Positions 37,100-45,220 of a stretch of DNA of 64,000 bases are shown here, piece after piece (position 1 is the first letter of the stretch; the number at the start of each line of letters is the position of its first letter). This DNA comes from Paraktedonobacter carboxidivorans (lineage in GTDB: Bacteria; Chloroflexota; Ktedonobacteria; Ktedonobacterales; Ktedonobacteraceae): positions 1-64,000 of the forward strand of contig JBEVTI010000028.1 in the NCBI GenBank assembly GCA_041156125.1, given 5' to 3'. A program made the position numbers and the translations under genes. Below the pieces are notes generated by a model. The model saw nothing but the letters and a program-made list of their open reading frames with translations, ran no database searches and was not told the origin of the DNA.

Positions 37100-38191
37100 A
37101 TGCTGCGACAGAGGCGCGCACGGAACTCGGCTGCCTGGCGACCGTTCTGGCGTTTCTCGCTCTTTGAAAAAGTGATTATTGTTAATGCGCTGATGCTGGT
37201 CATAGAGACTCTGGCCGGACTGTGGGTGACAAGCCATAGCCTGGAGAGCCATCATTATGTGATCGATACCGCGTTTATTGTGGGCGCGCTGGTCTTGAGC
37301 CTGGGTATAACGAGCCTGCTAATGCGCGCCAGTTTTCGCCCGCTCTTTAGCTTGCTGCAAACGATGCGCGCGATCAGCGCGGGCAAGACTCAAGAGCGCG
37401 CGGCCAATCAGTCTACAGATACGGAGATCGGCGAGCTGGCTCAGACATTCAATGGCATGCTGGATCGCCTGGAAAGCACACGGCGCGAGCAAACTATGCT
37501 GATTCTCCAGGCCCAGGAAGAGGAACGCCGCCGGGTAGCCCTGGAACTGCACGATGAGAGCAGCCAGGATTTGACTGCCCTGCTGGTTCATACAGAAATT
37601 TTACAGCAGTCGCTACAGGCTTTGCCCGCCACATCATTAACACCAGAGGCACGCGAGCAGTTACGCGCTGGCCTCCAGCAGTTGACACGGCTCACGCAGG
37701 GCACGCTCGAAAGCATTCGCACCCTGGCCTTGCAATTACGGCCCGCCGTGCTGGACGACCTCGGCCTGTTAGCCGCCTTGCGCTGGCTGGCTGAGGACTG
37801 CCGCGAGCGCCTGCATATCAGCATCGAGCTCTATCTGGAGCCGCCTGACACGATCTATCCACCGCTCTATGAGACGACGCTCTTTCGCGTAGCTCAGGAA
37901 AGCCTGACTAATATCACGCGCCACGCGCAAGCCAGTGCCGTGGCTGTCGAACTGACACAAGACACGACACACATTACTTTACGCATTCATGACGACGGCC
38001 AGGGCTATGAACTTTCCCAAAGCCGCGCGGGCCTCGGTATCGGGGGTATGCGCGAGCGCCTGTCGCTGCTTGGTGGCTCGCTCAGCATAGATTCACAGCC
38101 AGGCCAGGGCACGACTGTAAGCGCGCAACTGCCATTGCCAGCGGACGCATCGCTCACCCGGACCGAGAACTATGCACAAAAAAAGGGGTGA
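37100..38191 (+). CDS. Sensor histidine kinase, NarL/LiaS type
   Basis: About 363 residues with two membrane helices (VIIVNALMLVIETLAGLWV, then VGALVLSLGITSLLM) around a short external loop, and a HAMP segment with FNGMLDRLESTRREQ. The HisKA_3 box EEERRRVALELHDESSQDL carries the phosphorylated His. The ATPase domain has ESLTNITRHAQAS (N box) and GLGIGGMRERLSLLGG. The start is ATG 37100 or the TTG just before it, after AAGGAG; an ATG at 37079 is also possible. The response regulator follows and the divergent MacAB-like operon is a likely target. Confidence 0.93.
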   Translation: MLRQRRARNSAAWRPFWRFSLFEKVIIVNALMLVIETLAGLWVTSHSLESHHYVIDTAFIVGALVLSLGITSLLMRASFRPLFSLLQTMRAISAGKTQERAANQSTDTEIGELAQTFNGMLDRLESTRREQTMLILQAQEEERRRVALELHDESSQDLTALLVHTEILQQSLQALPATSLTPEAREQLRAGLQQLTRLTQGTLESIRTLALQLRPAVLDDLGLLAALRWLAEDCRERLHISIELYLEPPDTIYPPLYETTLFRVAQESLTNITRHAQASAVAVELTQDTTHITLRIHDDGQGYELSQSRAGLGIGGMRERLSLLGGSLSIDSQPGQGTTVSAQLPLPADASLTRTENYAQKKG

Positions 38192-38292
38192 ATAGAATTG
38201 ATCTATAGGGTGAATGTTGCGCCTGGCATGGAGAAAAGTTCTGACAGTGCAAGCAACGAAAAATAGCAAAGCATATTTAGAAAGGCAGAAAT

Positions 38293-38991
38293 ATGTCTGA
38301 AGCCAACTCACCTGTGCGCGTTGTGCTGGCCGATGATCACGACATTCTGCGCCAGGGCTTGAAAATGTTACTGAGTTTGCAAGCCGACATCGAGGTTGTG
38401 GGAGAGGCAAGTACAGGCAAAGAGGCCCTTGAACTTGCTCACACTCTGCAGCCGCACGTGGTGGTACTGGATATCAGCATGCCCGATATCGATGGTCTGG
38501 AGGTCTGCGCGCGCATACGCCAGCAGACGCCGAGCACGAATGTGCTGATCCTGACGATGCATGAAAGCGAAGAATATTTTCTGCGTGCTCTGCGCGTCGG
38601 CGCGGCTGGCTACCTTGTCAAAAAGGCCGCGCCCCCTGACCTGCACATGGCGATTATCGCGGTGGCCCAGGGCGGCGCGTTCCTCTATCCCGGCCTTGCG
38701 AAAACACTGATCCGCGCGTATACAAGCGCTCCCACACACGCGCTCGCTGGCCAGAATCAGGCGAGTCCAGGCGTGGCCAAAGCGTTGCGCGTGCTCTCTC
38801 CACGCGAACTGGAAATCCTGAAACTCGTCGCGGAAGGCTATACAAATCAAGAGATCGCCGATCAGTTGGTGCTGAGTATTAAAACTGTCCAGGCCCACCG
38901 TGCCAATGTCATGGAAAAGCTTGGCCTGGACAATATCACCCAGCTCGTGCGCTTTGCTATTCGCTACGGCCTGCTGCCGCTCGACCTCTAG
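38293..38991 (+). CDS. NarL/LuxR-family response regulator
   Basis: A 232-residue regulator. The receiver domain has the acidic pair in VVLADDHDI, the phospho-acceptor Asp in VVVLDISMPDIDG and the Lys in GYLVKKAAPP. A LuxR-type helix-turn-helix closes it (LSPRELEILKLVAEGYTNQEIADQL and IKTVQAHRANVMEKLGL). It follows the sensor kinase by 101 bases and should be its partner. Confidence 0.96.
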   Translation: MSEANSPVRVVLADDHDILRQGLKMLLSLQADIEVVGEASTGKEALELAHTLQPHVVVLDISMPDIDGLEVCARIRQQTPSTNVLILTMHESEEYFLRALRVGAAGYLVKKAAPPDLHMAIIAVAQGGAFLYPGLAKTLIRAYTSAPTHALAGQNQASPGVAKALRVLSPRELEILKLVAEGYTNQEIADQLVLSIKTVQAHRANVMEKLGLDNITQLVRFAIRYGLLPLDL

Positions 38992-39005
38992 TTACCAATC
39001 CGAAA

Positions 39006-39769
39006 CTAGAGCAATAATACCTTATAAAGAGCGTCATAGCTGTTGCCGTTGGTATTATTCACCCAGTAGCAGCTATGCGTTATTCCCTGGTCGGTAGGTG
39101 TGCTCGCTCGCGCTGTAGCGGTGGCCGAGAGGATAGAGCAACCCCGATCTTGCCATAATACTTTCCCCGTTTGCGCATTTAAAGCCTGGAGTTGTGGGGC
39201 ATAGACATAATTGTCGCTGGGCACTCCCGCGAGCATGTAGATGACATTCTGAGAGGCAATCAAACCTGTTTTGATCCCGGTAGACCAATCTCTAAGACCT
39301 CATCCAGCCCAAGGGCGCGGATAGCTTCAACGCCAGGCATTGCGGGAGCGCGCAGATAAGACTCAAGGGTCTCACCATCAATAAAATCCATCACTATATA
39401 CCAATGTTCAGGATCGGTAAACTGCGTATGAATACGTGGTAGATGTGGATGTGAGAGCCTGGACAGAATCTCAACCTCGCGATTAAAGCCATCAGTAGCA
39501 TCAATGATCTCTTGAGGGAGAAGGCCACGCAGGTTGATCTGCTTTAACGCAACGAGGCGACCCTGAGTATGAGTATCCACTGCTTTATAGACCGCGCCGA
39601 AGCCACCCATACCCGCCTGCGTCAGCACCTGGTAACGACCCTGCAAGAGAAATGGTTGCTGCATGTTGTCGCCGCTACCTGGTAGCACTTGCTTGCAGGC
39701 AAAGCACAAGCTATTCTCAACAGGATTAGCGGCCCCACATAGCGGACAGTAGAGAAGAGATGTCGCCAT
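39006..39769 (-). pseudogene. Ser/Thr kinase and beta-propeller gene with internal deletion
   Basis: The 5' part encodes a zinc ribbon (YCPLCGAANPVENSLCFAC) and the first kinase lobe: GMGGFGAVYKAVD, ALKQINL with the ATP Lys, and YIVMDFIDGETLESYL. It then runs into LDEVLEIG and stops after LPGSKQV at about 39263. Shifted one frame, the sequence continues as TGIKTGLIASQNVIYMLAG and LQALNAQTGKVLWQ, a PQQ-type beta-propeller blade. So the catalytic lobe and most of the propeller are gone, joined out of frame near 39280. Activity is impossible. The start at 39769 follows GGGGG. Confidence 0.8.
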
Positions 39770-39929
39770 AAACAAAAACCCCCTTGTATTTGGAGCAACT
39801 CCTTCAGATGAGCATAAATATTTCTGCAGGGCATTATAGCTGGGAAAAAGTCTATTAAAGAGGGGCATTTGACCCATTTTTGGGCAAGGGGATAAATGCT
39901 TGCTAGCGCCATCATTTAGCAGGATCATT

Positions 39930-39959
39930 GATCAGGCCAGGGGCACTCGCGGCCTGATC
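39930..39959. terminator. Hairpin downstream of the MFS gene
   Basis: GATCAGGCC pairs with GGCCTGATC, 31 bases past the MFS stop codon on the minus strand. Confidence 0.5.
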
Positions 39960-39990
39960 TTATCGTCGCGCGTTCCTGGTTTTATTTAGG

Positions 39991-41334
39991 CTATGTTGGA
40001 TCTGCGCCCTCGGTCTGATGCTGAGAAGCGGGCAACTCGTTCAACCTCCCTAGATGCCGCATTTCTGGCCAGCAGGTAGCTACCAGGGCTACAACCAGTA
40101 AAGTACACAGGCCACCAGCGACCACCGCGCTCAAGGGTCCAAAAAGCTGAGCGGCGATGCCCGATTCAAAGCCACCCAACTGGTTAGACATGGAGATAAA
40201 GAGAGAGTTTACCGAAGCTACACGCCCGCGCATCTCGTCGGGAGGACGTGTGAGCAGCAGGGTGCTGCGAATCACTACGCTGACATTATCCATTGCGCCC
40301 AGGATTGCCAGGCTCAAGAGTGAGAGCCAGAAGAGGTGCGACAGACCAAACACGCAGGTAGCCAGGCCAAAGATGGCCACAGCCAGCAGCAGAGCGCGCC
40401 CGGCCTTTTTAAACGGTGGTGTGTGCGCCATACATAGCGTCATACATAGCGCGCCTATCGAAGGCGCGGCCTGGAGAAAGCCTAACCCGGTTGGCCCAAC
40501 GCGCAGAATATCGCGCGCGAAGATCGGCATGAGCGAAGTCGCGCCGCCCAGGAGAACGGCGAAAAGATCCAGTGTAATCGCCGCCAGCATGATTTGACTA
40601 CCGCGCAAAAATCTCAGTCCCTCTGCCAGCGAGTGCAGAGTTGACGTTTTGCCCGCGCGTCGATGGGGTTGATAATCTGCCCGTAACAACGCTACGCAAA
40701 TGATCGCTACTGCTATCGCGCTTACATTAAGCAGATAGACCGGCGTTGCCCGATGAAAAAGCGCGATGAGCAGACCACCCAGGGCTGGTCCCCCAACCGA
40801 AGCCAGTTGCCAGGAGCTACTCTCCCAGGTCGCGGCGTTCTCGTAGACACTCTGCGGGACCGCCTGTGAAAGCAGGCTCGAAGTTACCGGGCCGCTAAAC
40901 GAGGCCGCGATACCGTTCAACACCAGGCAACTATATATCAGCCATAATGGTCCTTGTAGATACGATAGTACCGTCAAACCGAGCGCGCTAACCAGGAAAA
41001 GCGCCTGCGCGCCAAGCATCATTCGCCTGCGGTTCACCCGATCAGCCAGCGAACCGGTAAACAATGTCAGCAGCATCACTGGTAGCACCTGTACCAGTCC
41101 AACCAACCCTAAAGCCAGGGCCGAATTCGTGCGCTGATATAGCTCCCAACCAACTGCCACCGAGAGCATTTGCTCTCCAACCGCGGCCAGAAAAACCGCC
41201 AGAAAATAGAGACGAAAATCACGATAACGTAGAGCCTTGTAGGGATCATGATGCTCAACTGTAGCGAGGTCTAACGCGTCCGAAGTAGTCGCTGAGGGTA
41301 AATGCTTTGTTTCTGCTAGATCTTTCTGCTTCAC
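39991..41334 (-). CDS. MFS transporter, EntS-like exporter group
   Basis: A 447-residue protein with about 12 hydrophobic segments. It has the soluble N-terminus ending in YRDFRLYFLAVFLAAVGEQML, motif A as FTGSLADRVNRRRMM, and a mid-protein cytoplasmic stretch TLHSLAEGLRFLRG. These features are typical of the enterobactin-exporter-like MFS branch, which exports drugs or siderophores. It starts at GTG, after AAGGAAC. No biosynthetic genes are adjacent, so the substrate is open. Confidence 0.9.
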   Translation of the reverse strand: MKQKDLAETKHLPSATTSDALDLATVEHHDPYKALRYRDFRLYFLAVFLAAVGEQMLSVAVGWELYQRTNSALALGLVGLVQVLPVMLLTLFTGSLADRVNRRRMMLGAQALFLVSALGLTVLSYLQGPLWLIYSCLVLNGIAASFSGPVTSSLLSQAVPQSVYENAATWESSSWQLASVGGPALGGLLIALFHRATPVYLLNVSAIAVAIICVALLRADYQPHRRAGKTSTLHSLAEGLRFLRGSQIMLAAITLDLFAVLLGGATSLMPIFARDILRVGPTGLGFLQAAPSIGALCMTLCMAHTPPFKKAGRALLLAVAIFGLATCVFGLSHLFWLSLLSLAILGAMDNVSVVIRSTLLLTRPPDEMRGRVASVNSLFISMSNQLGGFESGIAAQLFGPLSAVVAGGLCTLLVVALVATCWPEMRHLGRLNELPASQHQTEGADPT

Positions 41335-41473
41335 AATGTTCCTTCAATGTATAAAAAACAAAATACGCTATATCCAATGAATTGTCTGGGGAAAGACCAT
41401 ATGAGAAGCCATGAAGAAGAGGTTCTCTAAGCAAAGTATACCACAAAAACTTGCTCTCCCACCCGCTCTGAAG

Positions 41474-41526
41474 ACAGGAAACGAGCGAGACAGCCTGGAG
41501 CTGAGCCTGTCTCGCTTGTTTCCTGT
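41474..41526. terminator. Long hairpin in a divergent gap
   Basis: ACAGGAAACGAGCGAGACAG pairs with CTGTCTCGCTTGTTTCCTGT with one G-T wobble. It lies between two divergent gene starts, so it ends no visible gene. Confidence 0.55.
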
Positions 41527-41590
41527 GGTGGGGCTTTCGCCTCAGAATCGTATGCGCCAACGGAGTCTGTTTTGCAGAGGCAGGAAGGCA

Positions 41591-41635
41591 AAAGCTGTTT
41601 TGGCCTGATTTTGCAAAATCAGGCATCGCTCATAG
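41591..41635 (-). repeat. Dispersed palindromic repeat
   Basis: Reverse-strand copy of the element at 15311-15360: AGCTGTTTTGG, then the same 20-bp palindrome CCTGATTTTGCAAAATCAGG, then CATCGCTCATA. Confidence 0.75.
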
Positions 41636-41693
41636 ATAGGTGAAAGAGCGTAAGCAGTTACTTAATGCACTATCCAGCGTTCTTTAATCCAGA

Positions 41694-43526
41694 ATGAACT
41701 TTAAAGAACGAGAGACGCAACAAAAACTACGGGGTGGTTATTATACTCCTATGCCGATCGCGGAATTGCTGAGCCGGTGGGTACTCTCACAAGGGGCGAG
41801 TACGATTCTGGAGCCGAGTTGTGGGGATGGTGTGTTTCTGCGAGCTTTGTATGCCGAGGCCATCACAGGCGAGACCATGCTTCGCATCTCGCTTGACGCG
41901 GTTGAGATCGAGGAAGAAGAGGCGGCGAAAAGCGAGCGCGTCAGTGAGCAATTGCGTGGAGTGGGGATTAACACACGTGTGATCCGCCACGATATTTTTA
42001 GCTGGCTGGATACCTATCAGGCCGCTTGCCAGTGGGATGCTATCCTTGGCAATCCTCCCTATATTCGTTATCAGTATTTTGAGAAGGATCAGCGCGAACT
42101 CGCGGAGCAGCTATTTAAGCGCGCCTGTGTGCCCTTTTCCAGAAGAACGAATGCCTGGGTCGCGCTCGCTCTGGCCTGCGTGATGCGCCTGAAAGCCGGC
42201 GGTAGTCTGGCCCTGGTCTTGCCTGCCGAGCTGCTCTATATTCAGCACGCGGGTGGTCTGCGCCAGCTTCTTGAACGGGAGATGGAGACCATTACGCTGA
42301 TTAATATCCGCGAAATGGTCTTTCCTGACGTGCTCCAGGGAGTGATTTTGCTGCTCGCGCGCAAAAAACGCGCCCAGACCTTGCTGCCACTCGCTCCCCA
42401 GGAGATCCCGGCGGATGTCTGTTGCGTTCAGCGTAGGCTGAACGGCGCACAGCTATCCACCGTTCAGTCAGCGCAGGTGAGCAGTGATCTGGACCCCACA
42501 ACGGCCAATCCACGCGAACTATCCATCAGCCAGCCCGCGCAGGCGAGCAGTTCGTATGAGTTATCCGCGAGCATACGCCTGCTCGACCTTGATAACCTGG
42601 CCAGCCTGACGACGCTTTCCCTGAGCCAGTTGGAAGTCAGTTCATTCCAGCCTATGAGCGACACTCATGGGGAGTGGATGCTTGGCCTGCTTTCAGAGGA
42701 AGAGCGAAGCTTGTTGCGCAGATTGCGCGCCCACCAGGCTGTTCAACCCTTCGCTGCTCTCGCCAGTGTGGATATCGGCATGGTCACAGGAGCCAATAAC
42801 TTCTTTGTGGTTGATCAAGAGACGTTGGAACGCTTTGGGCTTGCTCCTATTGCCTCTCCTATGCTGGCGAAAAGCGAATTGATTAAAGGTATTACTTATA
42901 CTCTGAGTGACCATGAGACCAATCGGGCGGCTGGTAAAGCGGTCTTCTTTCTGGCCTTTCCCGCCCGCGCAGTGGGTGAACTACCCGCGTCTATGGCAGC
43001 TTATATCAGCAATGGTGAGATCCAGAAGTTACCAGAACGTTACAAATGCCGCATTCGCTCACCCTGGTACGTCGTGCCTTATACATGGACAGCCGAGCTT
43101 GCTCTTCTCAAACGCTGCCATCTTTTCCCCCGCCTGGTTGTTAACGAACTGCGCGCACATTCAACCGACACGGCCTATCGTATCCGCCTGCACGCCCACA
43201 CTGCCGGGCGAGCCAGAGACCTGGCCTGCTCATTTCTCAACTCACTGACCTTTCTTTGCGCGGAACTCGACGGACGCCACTACGGTGGCGGGGTGCTCGA
43301 ACTGGTGCCCAGTGAAATCGAAAAACTCCTCATCCCTCTGCAACCGGTCGCGGAATCCCTCTTTGCCCGTGTCGATACAATGCTGCGTCAGCGCGTCTCT
43401 TTCAATCAACTGTTGAGCATCACTGACCCACTGCTCCTTGGTCAGGGACTGGGTCTGACTGAACAAGAAATCCAACTCATCCAGACTGCTCATCAACGTC
43501 TCTTAAAGAGGCGCCTGCGCACATAG
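41694..43526 (+). CDS. DNA adenine-N6 methyltransferase (TaqI/Eco57I-like)
   Basis: A 610-residue class I SAM methyltransferase with motif order X, I, IV: GGYYTPMPIAELLSRWVL, then ILEPSCGDGVFLRAL near residue 38, then AILGNPPYIRYQYF, where NPPY is the adenine-N6 catalytic motif. The C-terminal half (after a low-complexity stretch at about 240-300) should hold the target-recognition domain, with VDIGMVTGANNFFV and KCRIRSPWYVVP. There is no nuclease motif at the N-terminus, so it is not a fused type IIG enzyme, and no restriction gene is adjacent. A TIR-domain gene follows. Confidence 0.9.
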   Translation: MNFKERETQQKLRGGYYTPMPIAELLSRWVLSQGASTILEPSCGDGVFLRALYAEAITGETMLRISLDAVEIEEEEAAKSERVSEQLRGVGINTRVIRHDIFSWLDTYQAACQWDAILGNPPYIRYQYFEKDQRELAEQLFKRACVPFSRRTNAWVALALACVMRLKAGGSLALVLPAELLYIQHAGGLRQLLEREMETITLINIREMVFPDVLQGVILLLARKKRAQTLLPLAPQEIPADVCCVQRRLNGAQLSTVQSAQVSSDLDPTTANPRELSISQPAQASSSYELSASIRLLDLDNLASLTTLSLSQLEVSSFQPMSDTHGEWMLGLLSEEERSLLRRLRAHQAVQPFAALASVDIGMVTGANNFFVVDQETLERFGLAPIASPMLAKSELIKGITYTLSDHETNRAAGKAVFFLAFPARAVGELPASMAAYISNGEIQKLPERYKCRIRSPWYVVPYTWTAELALLKRCHLFPRLVVNELRAHSTDTAYRIRLHAHTAGRARDLACSFLNSLTFLCAELDGRHYGGGVLELVPSEIEKLLIPLQPVAESLFARVDTMLRQRVSFNQLLSITDPLLLGQGLGLTEQEIQLIQTAHQRLLKRRLRT

Positions 43527-43557
43527 ATGGGTAATCTACAAAGCTTTTATTTAGAGA

Positions 43558-43586
43558 TTGATTCGTTCAAAAAAACACGCTATACT
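43558..43586 (+). promoter_or_regulatory. Strong promoter of the TIR gene
   Basis: TTGATT and TATACT are exactly 17 bases apart, directly after the methyltransferase stop codon and 48 bases before the TIR start. Confidence 0.7.
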
Positions 43587-43634
43587 CATTATATGATTGT
43601 CCGTACTTATCATTCTTTTTTGGCGAGGTTATCT

Positions 43635-44123
43635 ATGGAGAAAATGGAAAAAAAGACCGGGCCAATCGAAATTCTTTTCTCTTATACGCGTGAGGATGAA
43701 GACCTCCGGGACCGTTTAGAAACTCACCTGGCTTCTCTCAAAAGACAAAAGCGCATCATCTGCTGGCACGATCGCCATATCCGCGCAGGCAGAGTCTGGA
43801 ACCTGGAGATAAGCACACACCTCAACACTGCCGATATCATTTTACTCCTGATTAGCGCGGATTTTATCAATTCGGACTACTGTAATCAGGTTGAAGTAGA
43901 ACGCGCACTGGAACGGCACGAAAAAGGGGAAGTCTTTGTCATTCCAGTTATTTTGAGTCCAGCCGATTGGAAGGAAGAAAAGTTCGGCAAGTTTCAAGCG
44001 CTGCCCCGCGACGCACAACCAATCATTGAATGGCCCCATCTGGATATAGCTCTATATAATGTAGCTAAAGGCCTGAAAGAGATTATCGAGGAGATAGAAG
44101 AGGTACGTGGTTCTTCTGTGTAA
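43635..44123 (+). CDS. TIR-domain protein
   Basis: A 162-residue protein that is almost only a TIR_2-type domain. It has IEILFSYTREDEDLRDRLETHL (beta-A), the WHDRHIRAG loop, ADIILLLISADFINSDYC, and VEVERALERHEKGEVFVIPVILSPADW. The Glu of VEVERAL aligns with the catalytic Glu of NAD-cleaving TIR domains. It closes with GLKEIIEEIEEV. The start follows the promoter at 43558, so a frame open further upstream is not used. Bacterial TIR domains often kill infected cells by NAD depletion or make signal nucleotides; the adjacent methyltransferase suggests defence. Confidence 0.88.
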   Translation: MEKMEKKTGPIEILFSYTREDEDLRDRLETHLASLKRQKRIICWHDRHIRAGRVWNLEISTHLNTADIILLLISADFINSDYCNQVEVERALERHEKGEVFVIPVILSPADWKEEKFGKFQALPRDAQPIIEWPHLDIALYNVAKGLKEIIEEIEEVRGSSV

Positions 44124-44602
44124 AGAACCATTGCGCTAACTATGCATAATGCCAGGCTTTTTCAGCAGATTGTCCTCCCTCAGAAACAGCAAGAGATCTA
44201 TGCGCACGTCTTCTAGCCGGAGTTCTCGCTTCCTGCTGCTACGTGCTATGATTAAGTATTATCAGTACAGAAAAAAGTCTGCGGAAGGAAGTTTGCTCCA
44301 CGAGGAGTCTTTGATCTGAGCATTGTCGATATAGAGCCTTATTTAAGAGGACGGCCAGGCAAACAACCGCTGATAAGCTGCAAACGCTTGGCGCGCTTTC
44401 TATTGAAGACAGGAAGCATTGATTATGAGCGTGGTGAGGAACTCTCTGATTTTCTTAAACAGGCGAGCAAAGTAAACTGAACAACCACAAAGAAAAAATA
44501 AACGCTGATCACTCGTTGGTAGCAAGCAGTGTACAGCATAAATTGGGTAGATCAACTGCTTGCTCCAGCAGCGGGTTATAAAAATTCATAAGGTGGTTAA
44601 TT
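44124..44602. other. Intergenic stretch after the TIR gene
   Basis: Apart from the possible degenerate gene (44142-44480) I see no gene, hairpin or repeat here. Confidence 0.5.
44142..44480 (+). pseudogene. Possible degenerate gene
   Basis: One frame runs 113 codons from ATG 44142 to TGA 44480 with only two stop codons (TAG after 24 codons and TAA 15 codons later). The last 70 or so codons read like protein, with GVFDLSIVDIEPYLRGRPG and LARFLLKTGSIDYERGEELS. No usual start codon lies in the open part. I do not recognise the family. Confidence 0.35.
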
Positions 44603-45166
44603 ATGCCAGAGGCTACGGTGACACTACTTGTCACGTGGGAAAGCTTTTATACTATTATTGGCGCTGCTGCTGCCACGTTGACCGGGCTGATGTTTGTGTC
44701 AATCACCTTAATCGCGGGTGCTGCGAGGGAGCGCGTGCCTAAATCAGATGCAGCGGTCTCGGCATTCAGCACGCCAACCGTCGTGCATTTTTGTACCACT
44801 CTGGTAATTGCCGCGACTCTCGGCGCTCCCTGGCAGACGCTCTGGCATGCTGGCCTGCTGATTGGCATAGCTGGTCTAGGGGGATTGACGTACATCATCA
44901 TTGTTATCCGGCGCACACGTCATCAGACAGATTATGAACTAGTGATGGAGGACTGGCTGTGGCATACTATCTTTCCCTTCATCTCCTATGCAGGACTCAC
45001 TGTCTCGGCGCTTGTATTGCTGATCTATCCAGCGCTTGCTCTCTTCGGCATTGGCGCGATTGCCGTACTATTCCTGCTGACTGGCATTCATAACGCGTGG
45101 GATACTGTAACTTATCTTGCTCTCAAGGACCCGCAGCCAGAGAATAAGCAACAGGACCAGTCATAG
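44603..45166 (+). CDS. Integral membrane protein
   Basis: A 187-residue protein with about five hydrophobic segments: YTIIGAAAATLTGLMFVSIT, TVVHFCTTLVIAATL, HAGLLIGIAGLGGLTYIII, and a C-terminal pair around FISYAGLTVSALVLLIYPAL and GIGAIAVLFLL. The tail is polar (QPENKQQDQS). AGGTGG precedes the ATG. I do not recognise a family. It could be a membrane effector linked with the TIR gene or an unrelated protein. Confidence 0.7.
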   Translation: MPEATVTLLVTWESFYTIIGAAAATLTGLMFVSITLIAGAARERVPKSDAAVSAFSTPTVVHFCTTLVIAATLGAPWQTLWHAGLLIGIAGLGGLTYIIIVIRRTRHQTDYELVMEDWLWHTIFPFISYAGLTVSALVLLIYPALALFGIGAIAVLFLLTGIHNAWDTVTYLALKDPQPENKQQDQS

Positions 45167-45220
45167 ATGAGGAGCGTCTGATGCTCATCTATCTCTCATG
45201 ATCTGAAGAGGAGAAGAAAA

